A DNA stretch of 64,000 nt from Paracoccaceae bacterium (GCA_902606585.1 CACLGX010000005.1:1-64000); one strand, 5' to 3'; counted from the first letter of the stretch, positions 11,405 to 21,895 are shown. The notes: generated from the sequence alone by a model not told the origin. A program made the numbers and translations.

Positions 11405-13258
11405 ATGATTAAAATAGAAAAGATTTCATTTAGCATAGGCGGTCGAAAACTCTTAGACACGGGAAATATCACCATCCCATCCGGTCATAAAATAGGTGTT
11501 GTTGGTAGAAATGGCACTGGAAAGACAACTTTATTTGGACTGATAAAAGGAGATCTGGAATTAGAGAGCGGACAAATTATTTTACCAAAAAATGCTAAAA
11601 TTGACGATGTCAAACAAGAAGTTTCTGAAAATGATTTATCTGTACTAGAAACAATTTTGGCGGCAGATGAGGAACGCGAAACACTTATAAAACATAGTAA
11701 AACCGAAAAAGACCCAGATAGAATTGCTGAGATACAAATCAGACTTGAAGACATAGGGGCATGGTCTGCTGAAGCAAGAGCATCTACAATTTTAAAAGGG
11801 CTTGGTTTTACCGAAGAGGATAATCATCTTCCGTGTAAGTCGTTTTCTGGTGGATGGAGAATGAGAATGTCTTTGGCAGCTGTTTTATTTAATCAACCGG
11901 ATTTACTTTTGTTAGATGAGCCAACTAATTATCTTGATTTGGAGGGCACGATTTGGCTAGAAAACTACTTATCCACATATCCACATACGGTTCTTATTAT
12001 TAGTCATGATAGAAACCTTTTGAATAATTGCGTAAATTCTATTCTTCACCTTGAAGATAAAAATTTGACATATTATTCGGGAAATTATGAAAAATTTGCC
12101 GAAACCAGAATGGCGCAACTTGAAAGCAAACTCTCAGAAATAAAAAAACAAGACAAAACTCGACAACACTTACAATCTTTTGTGGATAGATTTCGTTATA
12201 AAGCCAAAAAAGCTAAGCAAGCTCAGTCAAGATTAAAAGCTCTCAGCAAGTTAAAGACAATTTCTTTACCAAAAGAAAGAGCTTTAAAGAAAATACTATT
12301 TCCAGCTCCGGAAGAGTTAACTTCACCCTTGGTTTCAATTGAGGACGGCTCAACTGGCTATAAAAATAAAGCTGTCCTTACCAAACTTAACTTGCGCATA
12401 GACTACGATGACAAGATAGCATTACTTGGGAAAAATGGTGAGGGGAAATCAACACTATCAAAGTTATTGGCTAATCGAATTCCTCTATTGAGTGGTTCTC
12501 TTATTAAGTCATCACAATTAAGGATAGGATATTTTTCCCAACACCAAACAGATGAATTAAGGAGAGATGAAACACCTTTCGAACATTTATCACGAGCTAA
12601 ACCAAGTAAAAATGTATCAGAAAGAAAAAAAATCCTGGGTGGTTTTGGAATTGGCTCTGATCAATCAGAATTGAAGGTCTCAGTGATGTCGGGCGGGCAA
12701 AAGGCTCGTTTGTTACTTTTATTGGCAACGTTAGACAACCCACATCTATTAATTTTAGACGAACCAACAAATCATCTTGATATAGAAAGCCGAGAGGCAC
12801 TTATTGAAGCTCTGACAAAATTTTCCGGAGCTGTTATTTTAGTGAGCCATGATTTCCACTTATTATCGTTAGTTTCTGATAAATTATGGTTAGTGAATAA
12901 CGGCACTGTATGTCCATATGAGGAAGATCTAGAAAGTTACCGCTCTGATATTTTAATAAAAAAACCCAGAAAAAATTCAAAAATTGCCAAAAAATTAGAT
13001 GATAAGAGAGAATTTCAAAAGAAAGTTCTTGCTTACAAATCTGAAGTCAAAAAATGTGAAGATATATTAGAGAAGCTTCAAAATATGAAGAAAAAGGTAG
13101 CTGATATCCTATCAAATCAAGATATTTACTCAGATGAAAGACTTAAAGAATTAGAAAAATGGAATAAAAAACTTTCCGAAATTAATGAAGCAATTAAACG
13201 AGCAGAAGATCTTTGGATCCAAGCTCAAGAAAGAATGGAAAGCACAACTCAAAAGTGA
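11405..13258 (+). CDS. ABC-F family ATP-binding protein
   Basis: Two ATPase domains (GRNGTGKTT; GKNGEGKST), FSGGWRMRMSLA and MSGGQKARLLLLL signatures, no transmembrane domain. Confidence 0.92.
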   Translation: MIKIEKISFSIGGRKLLDTGNITIPSGHKIGVVGRNGTGKTTLFGLIKGDLELESGQIILPKNAKIDDVKQEVSENDLSVLETILAADEERETLIKHSKTEKDPDRIAEIQIRLEDIGAWSAEARASTILKGLGFTEEDNHLPCKSFSGGWRMRMSLAAVLFNQPDLLLLDEPTNYLDLEGTIWLENYLSTYPHTVLIISHDRNLLNNCVNSILHLEDKNLTYYSGNYEKFAETRMAQLESKLSEIKKQDKTRQHLQSFVDRFRYKAKKAKQAQSRLKALSKLKTISLPKERALKKILFPAPEELTSPLVSIEDGSTGYKNKAVLTKLNLRIDYDDKIALLGKNGEGKSTLSKLLANRIPLLSGSLIKSSQLRIGYFSQHQTDELRRDETPFEHLSRAKPSKNVSERKKILGGFGIGSDQSELKVSVMSGGQKARLLLLLATLDNPHLLILDEPTNHLDIESREALIEALTKFSGAVILVSHDFHLLSLVSDKLWLVNNGTVCPYEEDLESYRSDILIKKPRKNSKIAKKLDDKREFQKKVLAYKSEVKKCEDILEKLQNMKKKVADILSNQDIYSDERLKELEKWNKKLSEINEAIKRAEDLWIQAQERMESTTQK

Positions 13259-13833
13259 GCAATGACGACACCGGAAACTTAATTTATCTCGCTATTTTAG
13301 GCGCAATTCTAATATTTTCCTTCTTCAGTTGGAAAAACTCACTGAGGAAATTTGTTAAGTTTGGACTTATTTGGTTTATAATTTTCATATTTTTCATCGT
13401 TGTGGCTTTGGTTTGGGAAAACTATCGTAGCGAAAAATCTAACCTGAACAATTTTGATAAAGATCTGGAGAGGATTACTTTAAAAACAGCTTCAGATGGT
13501 CATTTTTTTATAACGCTTGGGATTAACGGCAAGCCCATAAATTTTTTTATTGATACTGGCGCAACAGCTATGATTTTATCAAAAAAAGACGGTGAAAAAC
13601 TTGGATTTAACGTAGACGAACTTAACTTTTCGCAATTAGCTCAAACCGCAAATGGAGAAATTCTAATATCTCCAGTTGTATTCGATAAAGTTAGCTTAGG
13701 ATTTAAAAACTTTTCAAATGTAAAAGCTTTTATAAGTCAGACAGATATGGAAAAATCATTGTTGGGCATGAGTTTTTTAAGCAGACTTAAAAAACTAGAA
13801 CTCGGTAGAAATATAATGATCATAAATATTTGA
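13255..13833 (+). CDS. Membrane-anchored clan AA retropepsin-like aspartic protease (TIGR02281-type)
   Basis: N-terminal TM segments, then INFFIDTGATAMILSKKDGEKLGF...LLGMSFLSRL. Start set at GTG 13255 overlapping the ABC-F stop (GTGA). Confidence 0.85.
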   Translation: MSNDDTGNLIYLAILGAILIFSFFSWKNSLRKFVKFGLIWFIIFIFFIVVALVWENYRSEKSNLNNFDKDLERITLKTASDGHFFITLGINGKPINFFIDTGATAMILSKKDGEKLGFNVDELNFSQLAQTANGEILISPVVFDKVSLGFKNFSNVKAFISQTDMEKSLLGMSFLSRLKKLELGRNIMIINI

Positions 13834-13843
13834 CATTTAGTTA

Positions 13844-14293
13844 CTAATCTTTTTTGGTCCATTTCCCATTATCTTCTGCCCAATAACTCGTCTTCAAACC
13901 AGCATCTGAAAGACCTTTCCAAGTTTCTCTTGCATTTGTTAACTCAATCTCATTTTTTGATTCAAAAAGCAGACATACTCTTTTAAATTTCTCCACTTCA
14001 TTTTCTTTTAATTCAGCCTGATTAACAACTATAAGACAATCTCTCACCTCAGATAAAGGCGATTTACTTAAAACTATCGGATAATCATGTAATTTATCAT
14101 TATCCTCCGAACAATGCGGCAAAAAACTTTCGTCTGGGCCTTTCCAAATTGCATCGCTAATGGGTTCTTCTTCAGCTTTTATCCCAATTCTTAACTCTAC
14201 CGACCAGTCAGCAGACAAAGCACGTTCTAATATTTTGGGAAGAGCATCCTCGAGCCGTGTTTGGGTTAAATGATAAAAATATACTTCACTCAT
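13844..14293 (-). CDS. holC: DNA polymerase III chi subunit
   Basis: VYFYHLTQTRLEDALPKILERAL...FLPHCSEDN; adjacent to pepA. Confidence 0.88.
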   Translation of the reverse strand: MSEVYFYHLTQTRLEDALPKILERALSADWSVELRIGIKAEEEPISDAIWKGPDESFLPHCSEDNDKLHDYPIVLSKSPLSEVRDCLIVVNQAELKENEVEKFKRVCLLFESKNEIELTNARETWKGLSDAGLKTSYWAEDNGKWTKKD

Positions 14294-15762
14294 TTATTAT
14301 TTTCAAACTTCTCACTCACTAAACGATTCAAACTCATTACGCCCCAACCAGTCGCACCTGCAGGTGCAAAGGCGCTTTCGGATTTAGTATGAGCCGCTCC
14401 AGCAATATCAATATGTATCCAAGGCATATCTTTCTTGATAAATCTTTGTATGAATTGCGCCGCCGTTATTGCACCACCATCCCTACCGCCAACATTTTTA
14501 ATATCAGCCAAGCGGGATTTAAGTTTTTTATCGTAACTAGCACCAAGTGGCATACGCCATGCACCTTCGCTTTCTTGATTAGCAACTTTTAAGAAAGAAT
14601 TACAAAACTCGTCGTCATTAGAAAAAACCCCAGCATTTTCGTATCCCAATGCGACTATAATCGCGCCTGTTAATGTTGCTAAGTCAATGATACTGGAAGG
14701 TTTGAATCTTTCTTGAGTGTACCACAGAAGGTCACTGAGCACCAATCGCCCTTCAGCGTCTGTATTTATGACTTCAATAGTGTCACCTTTCATCGATTTT
14801 ACAATATCGCCTGGTCTTTGAGCGGTGCTTGACGGCATATTTTCTACTAAACCAACCAAGCCTACAACATTTGCTTTAGCTTTTCGCTTAGCCAAAGCCA
14901 GCATTGTTCCTGCAACAACTCCAGCGCCCCCCATATCCATTGTCATATCTTCCATACCACTTGCTGGTTTGAGTGAAATACCTCCAGTGTCAAAAACAAC
15001 ACCCTTACCTACAAGAGCTAACGGTTTAATATCCTCAGACGAGCCTTTCCAGGTTATTACAACGACTTTACTTGGGTTGGCTGATCCTTGCCCAACTCCG
15101 AGAAGTGCATTCATGCCTAAATCCGCCAATTTTTTTTCTTCTAAGATTTCGACTTTAAGACCCAGACTAGACAAATCTTTTAATCTATTTGAAAATTCGA
15201 CTGTATTTAAAATATTGGCAGGTTCATTTACCAAATTTCTTGTAAAAAACACTCCATCAACTACAGCCTTGGTTTCTAATAATGGTTTTTCAAAATCTTT
15301 TGGGTTTTTCAGCATCAGTGTTACTGACGTCGCGCCTTGATCTTCAATGGTTTTGTAATTTGTAAATTCATACCTGCGCAAAAGATAACCTTTTATGAGT
15401 TGTTCCGAAAACTTTTGCGCACTTGCACATACCAAAATTTTGCTATTTTTTGATTTCTTAGCTAAATTTGCGCCAGCTTTTCTAGCATCACTAGGCTTAA
15501 CTGACTTAGACCATTTCACCAGATCTAAATATTTTACTTGAAGCACACTAGGGAAAGAAAGCGTTAAAACTTCACCACAAGTTTTTTTTTCGAATTCTTT
15601 CGAACTTACCGCTCTTAAAATTGCGCCTTTGGTCAATTTGTTGACGCGACTACCAATGCGATCTAATTTTTTCGTATCTTCAATAAAGATTGATATCCGA
15701 TCATAATCCTTTTCAAGCAACTCCAGGTCATACTTTTCCAGTTTTACATCTGCAGATGTTCT
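14290..15762 (-). CDS. pepA: Leucyl aminopeptidase (M17)
   Basis: VGKGVVFDTGGISLKPASGMEDMTMDMGGAGVV and NTDAEGRLVLSD. Start set at ATG 15762 with GGAGA upstream (track starts at TTG 15804). Confidence 0.94.
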   Translation of the reverse strand, partial: RTSADVKLEKYDLELLEKDYDRISIFIEDTKKLDRIGSRVNKLTKGAILRAVSSKEFEKKTCGEVLTLSFPSVLQVKYLDLVKWSKSVKPSDARKAGANLAKKSKNSKILVCASAQKFSEQLIKGYLLRRYEFTNYKTIEDQGATSVTLMLKNPKDFEKPLLETKAVVDGVFFTRNLVNEPANILNTVEFSNRLKDLSSLGLKVEILEEKKLADLGMNALLGVGQGSANPSKVVVITWKGSSEDIKPLALVGKGVVFDTGGISLKPASGMEDMTMDMGGAGVVAGTMLALAKRKAKANVVGLVGLVENMPSSTAQRPGDIVKSMKGDTIEVINTDAEGRLVLSDLLWYTQERFKPSSIIDLATLTGAIIVALGYENAGVFSNDDEFCNSFLKVANQESEGAWRMPLGASYDKKLKSRLADIKNVGGRDGGAITAAQFIQRFIKKDMPWIHIDIAGAAHTKSESAFAPAGATGWGVMSLNRLVSEKFENNK

Positions 15763-15922
15763 CATATTTTCTCCAATCAATTCTTTAGATGCAGATAGTC
15801 TCAATTCGAATATTATTCCAGTGTGTCAATGCAAAGAACATATTATAAATTAATTAATGAGTTTTCAGAATTGATTAAATAATATAAATCTTTGAAAAAT
15901 ATTCATAGATGGTACCTTAACC

Positions 15923-17041
15923 GTGCAGAAGCTCGACCAGTATATATTAAAGCAATTATCTTTAATTTTTGTTTTCTTTTTATTCGTGTTTACGATGATT
16001 TTCTGGATAAATAGAGCGATAGGATTATTCGATCGACTAATTTCTGATGGTCATTCCTCATTCATACTTTTACAATTTGCCTTACTTAGTTTACCGTCCA
16101 TAACTACAATTGTTTTTCCTCTAGCATGCTTTGCCGCCGTCATTTTTGTAACAAATCGCTTAAAAAACGATTCTGAACTAACAGTACTTCAATCAGCAGG
16201 TCTAAGCCCGTGGAGAATAAATAAACCTTATTTTATCTTCGGTTTTTTTTGTATGATAATACTTGGATTTATCACAACTTTTGTGGTCCCTAATACCGCT
16301 AAAATACTCCATGAGAAGCAAATAGAACTTGATACTTCAGTGTCCGCGAGATTGTTAAAAGACGGCAAATTTATTCATCCTTTTCAAGGTGTAACTTTTT
16401 ATATTAAAGGAATTGAAAGTGATGGAACTCTTTTAAACGTTTTCCTTCACGACAGAAGAAACGAAGATGAATTTCTTACCTATACTGCAACCCGTGCTTT
16501 TCTGGCTAAAGATGAAACAAAAACAGTTTTATATATGGAAAACGGTTTGATACAAACCTTTGGTACGTCAAGTGAAGAAATATCAACGACTGAATTCAAA
16601 AGTGTCGCGATTGATTTATCAGATGCCATCAAAAAAAGCGAAAATAATACTCCCTACCTATCTCATGTTTCAACTTGGTTATTAATTAAAAATTGGCAAG
16701 AGGTAGCCACAGTAACTAAAGCTTCAAGGAGTTCAATAGTATTTGAACTGCATAATAGGCTCCATAGAGCAATGTTTTGCTTTGTAGCAGCAGTACTAGG
16801 GTTTTCATCACTTTTGATAGGAAACCACAGCAGGTTTGGCTTCGGAAAACAAATAGCTTTGGCCTTGTCTGTAATAGTTTTGATAAAAATTACCGAAAGC
16901 TACACAACAAAACTTTCCTTACAAAATTTTTTACTTTGGCCTATTATTTATTTTCCCAGTTTAATCGGTATTATTTCGTCTCTATTGTTTTTGAATATTT
17001 CCACATCAGATTACCGCTTAAAATATCGAGCATCGTTATGA
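15923..17041 (+). CDS. lptF: LPS export permease LptF
   Basis: YjgP/YjgQ family membrane protein (ELTVLQSAGLSPWRI); first of tandem permease pair after pepA/holC; GTG start. Confidence 0.9.
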   Translation: MQKLDQYILKQLSLIFVFFLFVFTMIFWINRAIGLFDRLISDGHSSFILLQFALLSLPSITTIVFPLACFAAVIFVTNRLKNDSELTVLQSAGLSPWRINKPYFIFGFFCMIILGFITTFVVPNTAKILHEKQIELDTSVSARLLKDGKFIHPFQGVTFYIKGIESDGTLLNVFLHDRRNEDEFLTYTATRAFLAKDETKTVLYMENGLIQTFGTSSEEISTTEFKSVAIDLSDAIKKSENNTPYLSHVSTWLLIKNWQEVATVTKASRSSIVFELHNRLHRAMFCFVAAVLGFSSLLIGNHSRFGFGKQIALALSVIVLIKITESYTTKLSLQNFLLWPIIYFPSLIGIISSLLFLNISTSDYRLKYRASL

Positions 17042-18132
17042 CACTACATACCTATTTTGCTCTCAAATATTTTAAAGTTATGTTATCTACATTTTCTTTA
17101 ATATCTTTATTATTGATTTTAATTGATCTTATTGAACATTCTAGAAGGTTTTTTTATTACACTGATCTTTTCGGAATTCTCCATTTAACTTTTTTAAATT
17201 TACCCAAAAGTATCTATGAAGTAATTGATCTAACAATGTTAATTTCATCTCTCGTCTTTTTTATATCAATGAGCAAAACGAGTGAACTTATTATCGTTAG
17301 AGGTGCTGGCAGGTCCGTTTATGGAGCAATGTTCTCACCGATACTTGTAAGTGGAATTTTTGGAGTGTTGTTTTTGGTCATACTTAATCCTTTGGTTGCA
17401 ACAACTAGCAAATCATACTTGAATAATAAAGAAACCTACATAAAGGGTGAAAAAGCAGCGTTCTCAATTGGAGCTGAAGGGCTCTGGCTCAGGCAGGGAG
17501 ATGATTTAGAGCAGTCTGTTATTAGAGCTAGCGGAGCAAATTATGATGGATCTATTCTATACAATTTGACAATCATTTCATTTTCAGAAGATGGGTCTGC
17601 TGTTCGGCGATTAAAAGCCGAGCAAGCCATAATTCTCGATAATAGTTGGCATCTAAACAATGTAAAGGTTTGGCCGCTTATCAGAGGTCTAAGTTCGGAA
17701 AAGAACGCTCTTTTCAAGGACAAATTAATAATCTCTTCGAACCTCACAAAAGAGGAGATAAGAGAGCGCATAAGTGACCCATCCAATATTTCTATTTGGG
17801 ATCTAAGATCTCATATAACACAATTAAAAGGTGCAGGGTTTTCCGTACTTAGATATGAGGTAAGATTTCATTCAGAATTGTCTCATCCTTTATTTTTGAT
17901 CGCTATGACTTTAGTAGGCTGTGCTTTTACAATGAAAAATTTCATTGGAAACAGAAAAAGCCTGGCAATAATTGCCTCGATCATGCTAGGCTTTAGTTTA
18001 TATTACGTAAGAAATTTCGCGCAAATTTTGGCAGAAAGTGGTCAACTTAATCTTATTGCCGGGACTTGGATACCATCTATTTCCAGCATTTTGATAGCTC
18101 TAGCCTTAATCCTACATATGGAAGACGGATAA
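17038..18132 (+). CDS. lptG: LPS export permease LptG
   Basis: Second YjgP/YjgQ family protein (SELIIVRGAGRSVYG). Start set at ATG 17038 overlapping lptF stop (ATGA) rather than 16777. Confidence 0.9.
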   Translation: MTLHTYFALKYFKVMLSTFSLISLLLILIDLIEHSRRFFYYTDLFGILHLTFLNLPKSIYEVIDLTMLISSLVFFISMSKTSELIIVRGAGRSVYGAMFSPILVSGIFGVLFLVILNPLVATTSKSYLNNKETYIKGEKAAFSIGAEGLWLRQGDDLEQSVIRASGANYDGSILYNLTIISFSEDGSAVRRLKAEQAIILDNSWHLNNVKVWPLIRGLSSEKNALFKDKLIISSNLTKEEIRERISDPSNISIWDLRSHITQLKGAGFSVLRYEVRFHSELSHPLFLIAMTLVGCAFTMKNFIGNRKSLAIIASIMLGFSLYYVRNFAQILAESGQLNLIAGTWIPSISSILIALALILHMEDG

Positions 18133-18133
18133 A

Positions 18134-19324
18134 ATGAAATTTAGAAATGCGACACTAATCTTTGTTGCAATTATCTTTTTTGCAAATTTTTTATATGCCA
18201 AAGATACTTTTGGGCCTGCTATACAAGTGGACGACATGCTAATTACGCAGTATGAGATAGATCAAAGAGCTTTATTCTTTGAGCTACTAAAATTTCCGGG
18301 TAATCATAAAAAAGAAGCAGAAAAATCACTCATTAATGATCGTTTAAAATTAAGAGCTGCTGAAAAATTCGGCGTAGAAGCAAATCCCGCTGCGGTAAAA
18401 ATCGAAATGGAAATGTTTGCGCAGCGCGGAAATCTAACTATAGATCAATTTGCCAAACGCCTTAAAAAAGCAGGTGTAGATAGAATAACCTGGGAAAATT
18501 TCATGCAGGTTCCAACTGTATGGCTCGAAACTGTGAGCCGAAAATTTGCTTCAGAAATTGCTTCTACCATTGCAAATAATGATCTCGTAAATCATTCAAC
18601 TTCCAAGTCAGCAATCCAAGTTTTATTGACTGAAATTATTATTCCAGTCCAGGTAGGTTTTGAGGAAGAAGCAAATCAAAGAATAGATTCTCTAAGAAGG
18701 ACTAAATCTTTGAAAAAGTTTTCTGAAGCTGCATCTAAATATTCTGTTGCCCCAACAAGAGATGTTGGTGGAAGAGTAAAGTGGCAAAATTTATCAAACC
18801 TACCCGCTGTCGTGAAACCTTTGATCGCAGGACTTTCTAAAGGAGAAGTCTCTGAGCCTCTCCCTATTCCTGGAGGTATTGCTATTTTTCAATTACGGGA
18901 CATAAGGGAAAGTGGACATAATCAGTCTAATTCAAAATTTATAAATTATATCGAATTTCTGTTCAAAAAAAGCAACAAAATAAATGATGCTTTGATCAGT
19001 AATGTTTTAATGTGCGAAGACTTGTACACGTTTTCAAATAGCGTCCAGCAAACCAAAATAATTCGCAAAAATGTAAAAGAAAATTTACTTTCAAAAGAGC
19101 TTGAAAATATCTTATCTGAATTAGACGAAAATGAATTCATTATTCTAGATAATGATGGTTTTTCATCAAAAGTCCTTATGGTTTGTGGACGTACCGAGAA
19201 AGAGAATTTGTCAAAAAGCGATATTAGTGATATTAATCGCATGTTTGCAAATAAACGACTATTTGACTTGGCAAATTCTTACCTTGAAAATTTACGTCAA
19301 GAAGCTCGAATAGTCTTCAAATGA
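18134..19324 (+). CDS. surA: SurA-like periplasmic peptidyl-prolyl isomerase/chaperone
   Basis: Signal peptide; EKSLINDRLKLRAAEKFGV; parvulin domain FSEAASKYSVAPTRDVGGRVKW...KGEVSEPLPIPGGIAIFQL. Confidence 0.87.
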   Translation: MKFRNATLIFVAIIFFANFLYAKDTFGPAIQVDDMLITQYEIDQRALFFELLKFPGNHKKEAEKSLINDRLKLRAAEKFGVEANPAAVKIEMEMFAQRGNLTIDQFAKRLKKAGVDRITWENFMQVPTVWLETVSRKFASEIASTIANNDLVNHSTSKSAIQVLLTEIIIPVQVGFEEEANQRIDSLRRTKSLKKFSEAASKYSVAPTRDVGGRVKWQNLSNLPAVVKPLIAGLSKGEVSEPLPIPGGIAIFQLRDIRESGHNQSNSKFINYIEFLFKKSNKINDALISNVLMCEDLYTFSNSVQQTKIIRKNVKENLLSKELENILSELDENEFIILDNDGFSSKVLMVCGRTEKENLSKSDISDINRMFANKRLFDLANSYLENLRQEARIVFK

Positions 19325-20307
19325 ACGACAATTATCAACCGATAGTAATTACGTGCGGCGACCCTGCTGGAGTCGGGCCCGAGGTGGCCGTTTCTGCTTG
19401 GAAAGCCTTAAGAGACGAAATTCCCCTATGCATTCTTATTGATCCCAGTTTTGTCCCACAAAATATTAATATCAAAACTCTTGATCACTCACCGCGCGCT
19501 TCGGACATTGAAAGAAATTCCCTCACAGTCATTCGGCACAATTTTGTTGAACATCGGGTCCCGGGTGAGCCAAATCCAAAAAACGCTGGAGCGACAATTA
19601 AAGTAATTGAACGCGGAGTTCAATTTGTAAAAAATGGAGAATGTTCTGCTATTTGCACGATGCCGATAAGTAAATCAATCCTCAAAAATGGAGCAAATTT
19701 TCCTTTTCCGGGACATACGGAATATTTAGCTCACCTGGATGGAACAGATTCCTATGGGATGATGCTAATCAACAAATATTTAAGAGTAGTTCCCGCTACT
19801 ATTCACATTCCGGTTAAAGATATAACCAAGTATCTGAATGCAGAATTAATTGAGAAAACAATTACAACGACACACCGGGAACTTATCAGTAGATTTTCAA
19901 TTCCTAATCCAAGCATTTGGGTTTCAGGTTTGAATCCTCATGCGGGAGAAGATGGAACAATTGGAGATGAAGAGAAAAAATTTATAATACCAATTATAGA
20001 AAAACTTCGGTCAGAGGGATATAATTTGATGGGTCCAATTTCTGCTGATACGATGTTTTACGGGAAAAAAAGACGTAAATTTGACGCTGCCATCTGTATG
20101 TATCACGATCAAGCGTTAATACCAATAAAAACACTAGATTTTCATACTAGTGTTAACTTAACAATTGGGCTGAGTTTCATAAGGACTTCACCTGATCATG
20201 GAACAGCTTTCGATATAGCTGGTAAAAATTTGGCCAACCCTACTTCGACTATAGAAGCTATAAAATTGGCTTGGAATTTGTCAAAAAGGGAGCAAAGGGA
20301 TCAATAA
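19321..20307 (+). CDS. pdxA: 4-hydroxythreonine-4-phosphate dehydrogenase
   Basis: VITCGDPAGVGPEVAV, GHTEYLA, GLNPHAGEDGTIGDEE, MYHDQALIPIKTL, RTSPDHGTAFDIAG. Confidence 0.96.
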   Translation: MNDNYQPIVITCGDPAGVGPEVAVSAWKALRDEIPLCILIDPSFVPQNINIKTLDHSPRASDIERNSLTVIRHNFVEHRVPGEPNPKNAGATIKVIERGVQFVKNGECSAICTMPISKSILKNGANFPFPGHTEYLAHLDGTDSYGMMLINKYLRVVPATIHIPVKDITKYLNAELIEKTITTTHRELISRFSIPNPSIWVSGLNPHAGEDGTIGDEEKKFIIPIIEKLRSEGYNLMGPISADTMFYGKKRRKFDAAICMYHDQALIPIKTLDFHTSVNLTIGLSFIRTSPDHGTAFDIAGKNLANPTSTIEAIKLAWNLSKREQRDQ

Positions 20308-20308
20308 A

Positions 20309-21133
20309 CTGCAGCCTATAAGACAGGTCATTGAAAAATATGATCTCAAAGCAAAAAAATCTTTAGGCCAAAATTTTATCTTCGACTTAAATCTTACTTC
20401 AAAAATAGCTAGGTTGGCAGGGGATCTAACAAATTTTGAAATTTTGGAAATTGGGCCCGGTCCAGGTGGCTTAACAAGAGGACTTCTTTCGGAAGGAGCT
20501 AACCGAATTGTAGCCATTGAAAAGGACAGAAGGTGCATTTCAGCTTTAAGAGAAATTCAAAACCATTACCCTGACAGATTACAAATAATAGAAGGCAATG
20601 CTAATGAGATACAGCAAGAAAAGTATTTCACGAAACCAGTAAAAGTTGTTGCCAATCTTCCTTATAATATCGGGACCAAACTTTTAATTGAGTGGTTGAC
20701 TGCTAAAGATTGGCCACCTTTTTGGCATAGCTTAACACTTATGTTTCAAAACGAAGTTGCAGAACGAATAGCGGCGAGACCAGGCGAAAAGTCATATGGC
20801 AGGCTATCGGTACTTTCAAATTGGCGATGTAAAACATCCATAAAGATGAAACTAAACCCCGAAGTTTTTCATCCCTCCCCTAAAGTGACGAGTGCAGTCG
20901 TTCAAATAGAAGCATTAAAATCACCCAATTTTGATGCCAATTTAAGCAATCTTGAAAAAGTTGTAGCCACGGCTTTTAATCAACGCAGGAAAATGTTGAG
21001 GTCGTCGCTTAAAGGCTTAACACCTAATATAGAAAATATACTTAAAGATGTAAAAATAGATCCTGCAGCAAGAGCGGAAAACTTAACAGTCGAACAGTTT
21101 TGCTTATTAGCAAATCATTTAAAGGTAGAGTAA
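20309..21133 (+). CDS. rsmA: 16S rRNA dimethyladenosine transferase RsmA/KsgA, probable non-canonical start
   Basis: Frame upstream of the track ORF reads LQPIRQVIEKYDLKAKKSLGQNFIFDLNLTSKIARLAGDL...EIGPGPGGLTRG; NLPYNIGT motif. No ATG/GTG/TTG precedes SLGQNF; CTG 20309 lies 8 nt after AAAGGGA. Confidence 0.85.
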   Translation: MQPIRQVIEKYDLKAKKSLGQNFIFDLNLTSKIARLAGDLTNFEILEIGPGPGGLTRGLLSEGANRIVAIEKDRRCISALREIQNHYPDRLQIIEGNANEIQQEKYFTKPVKVVANLPYNIGTKLLIEWLTAKDWPPFWHSLTLMFQNEVAERIAARPGEKSYGRLSVLSNWRCKTSIKMKLNPEVFHPSPKVTSAVVQIEALKSPNFDANLSNLEKVVATAFNQRRKMLRSSLKGLTPNIENILKDVKIDPAARAENLTVEQFCLLANHLKVE

Positions 21134-21709
21134 CTACTCAGCAGCCTCTTTCGAGGTCTTATTGTCGTTATCAATAGCATCAGGTTGAATGTTATTGTTT
21201 CTTTTTCGTCTATTCGCCTTAAAAGACCTGTCATTTTCATCAGAGCCTGATTTGTCTTTCTCTGACTGACCATTTTCTTGTGTTGCTTCATAATGACTTT
21301 TACCGTCGTTGTTGGTGCCCGAAGTAGCATTACTGTCTTTTTCGACATCCGAAACGATACCTGCGGATGCCTCGGATCCATTTTCTACTCTATTTCTTTC
21401 CCTATCAGTGTTTCGTCCCCTATTCTCTTTCTCTTGTTGCTCACGTCTTGCCTCTTGCTCTTTTTGAGCATGAGCAAGCAGCCTTAGATAGTGTTCCGCG
21501 TGCTGCTGAAAGTTTTCCGTAGCAACGCGGTCATTTGAAAGCTGTGAGTCTCTCGCCAACTGATTGTACTTGTCAATAATCTGCTGGGGCGTTCCACGAA
21601 CTTTACCTTCTGGTCCAGAGCTATCAAAAACTCTATTTAAGACGTTACCGACAGAACGGTTGTTATTTCTATTCTGCTTGCTCCGAGAGCGCGATTTAGG
21701 AGATCTCAT
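21134..21709 (-). CDS. DUF4167 domain protein, Asn/Lys-rich
   Basis: NRSVGNVLNRVFDSSGPEGKVRGTPQQIIDKYNQLARDSQLSNDRVATENFQQHAEHYLRLL with low-complexity tail; follows prfA-prmC. Confidence 0.88.
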   Translation of the reverse strand: MRSPKSRSRSKQNRNNNRSVGNVLNRVFDSSGPEGKVRGTPQQIIDKYNQLARDSQLSNDRVATENFQQHAEHYLRLLAHAQKEQEARREQQEKENRGRNTDRERNRVENGSEASAGIVSDVEKDSNATSGTNNDGKSHYEATQENGQSEKDKSGSDENDRSFKANRRKRNNNIQPDAIDNDNKTSKEAAE

Positions 21710-21895
21710 TAAATTTTCGAGCCTTGTTTCAATCTATATTGTTCATCGCGAACTATTAATCTTGTAACTGTTTGCGATGTGGGCTTGTTGTTTTGTGCGC
21801 AGCAGCAAAAGCTGTTAGCACTTTACGTGCCCGTTGTAACCTAATCTTATATGAATAAACAAGGCTAAAAAGAAAAAATCTCTAAAAATTATTGA

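Noticed and set aside
11969-11977. Perfect DnaA box TTATCCACA
   Set aside because: Inside the ABC-F coding sequence as a single isolated copy; likely chance.
14825-15340. 171-aa plus-strand ORF
   Set aside because: Lies antisense within pepA, with clear M17 motifs on the other strand; spurious shadow ORF.
21710-21895. Possible small RNA in the gap between prmC and DUF4167
   Set aside because: Only short weak stems found by eye; the gap is adequately explained as promoter/leader of the DUF4167 gene.
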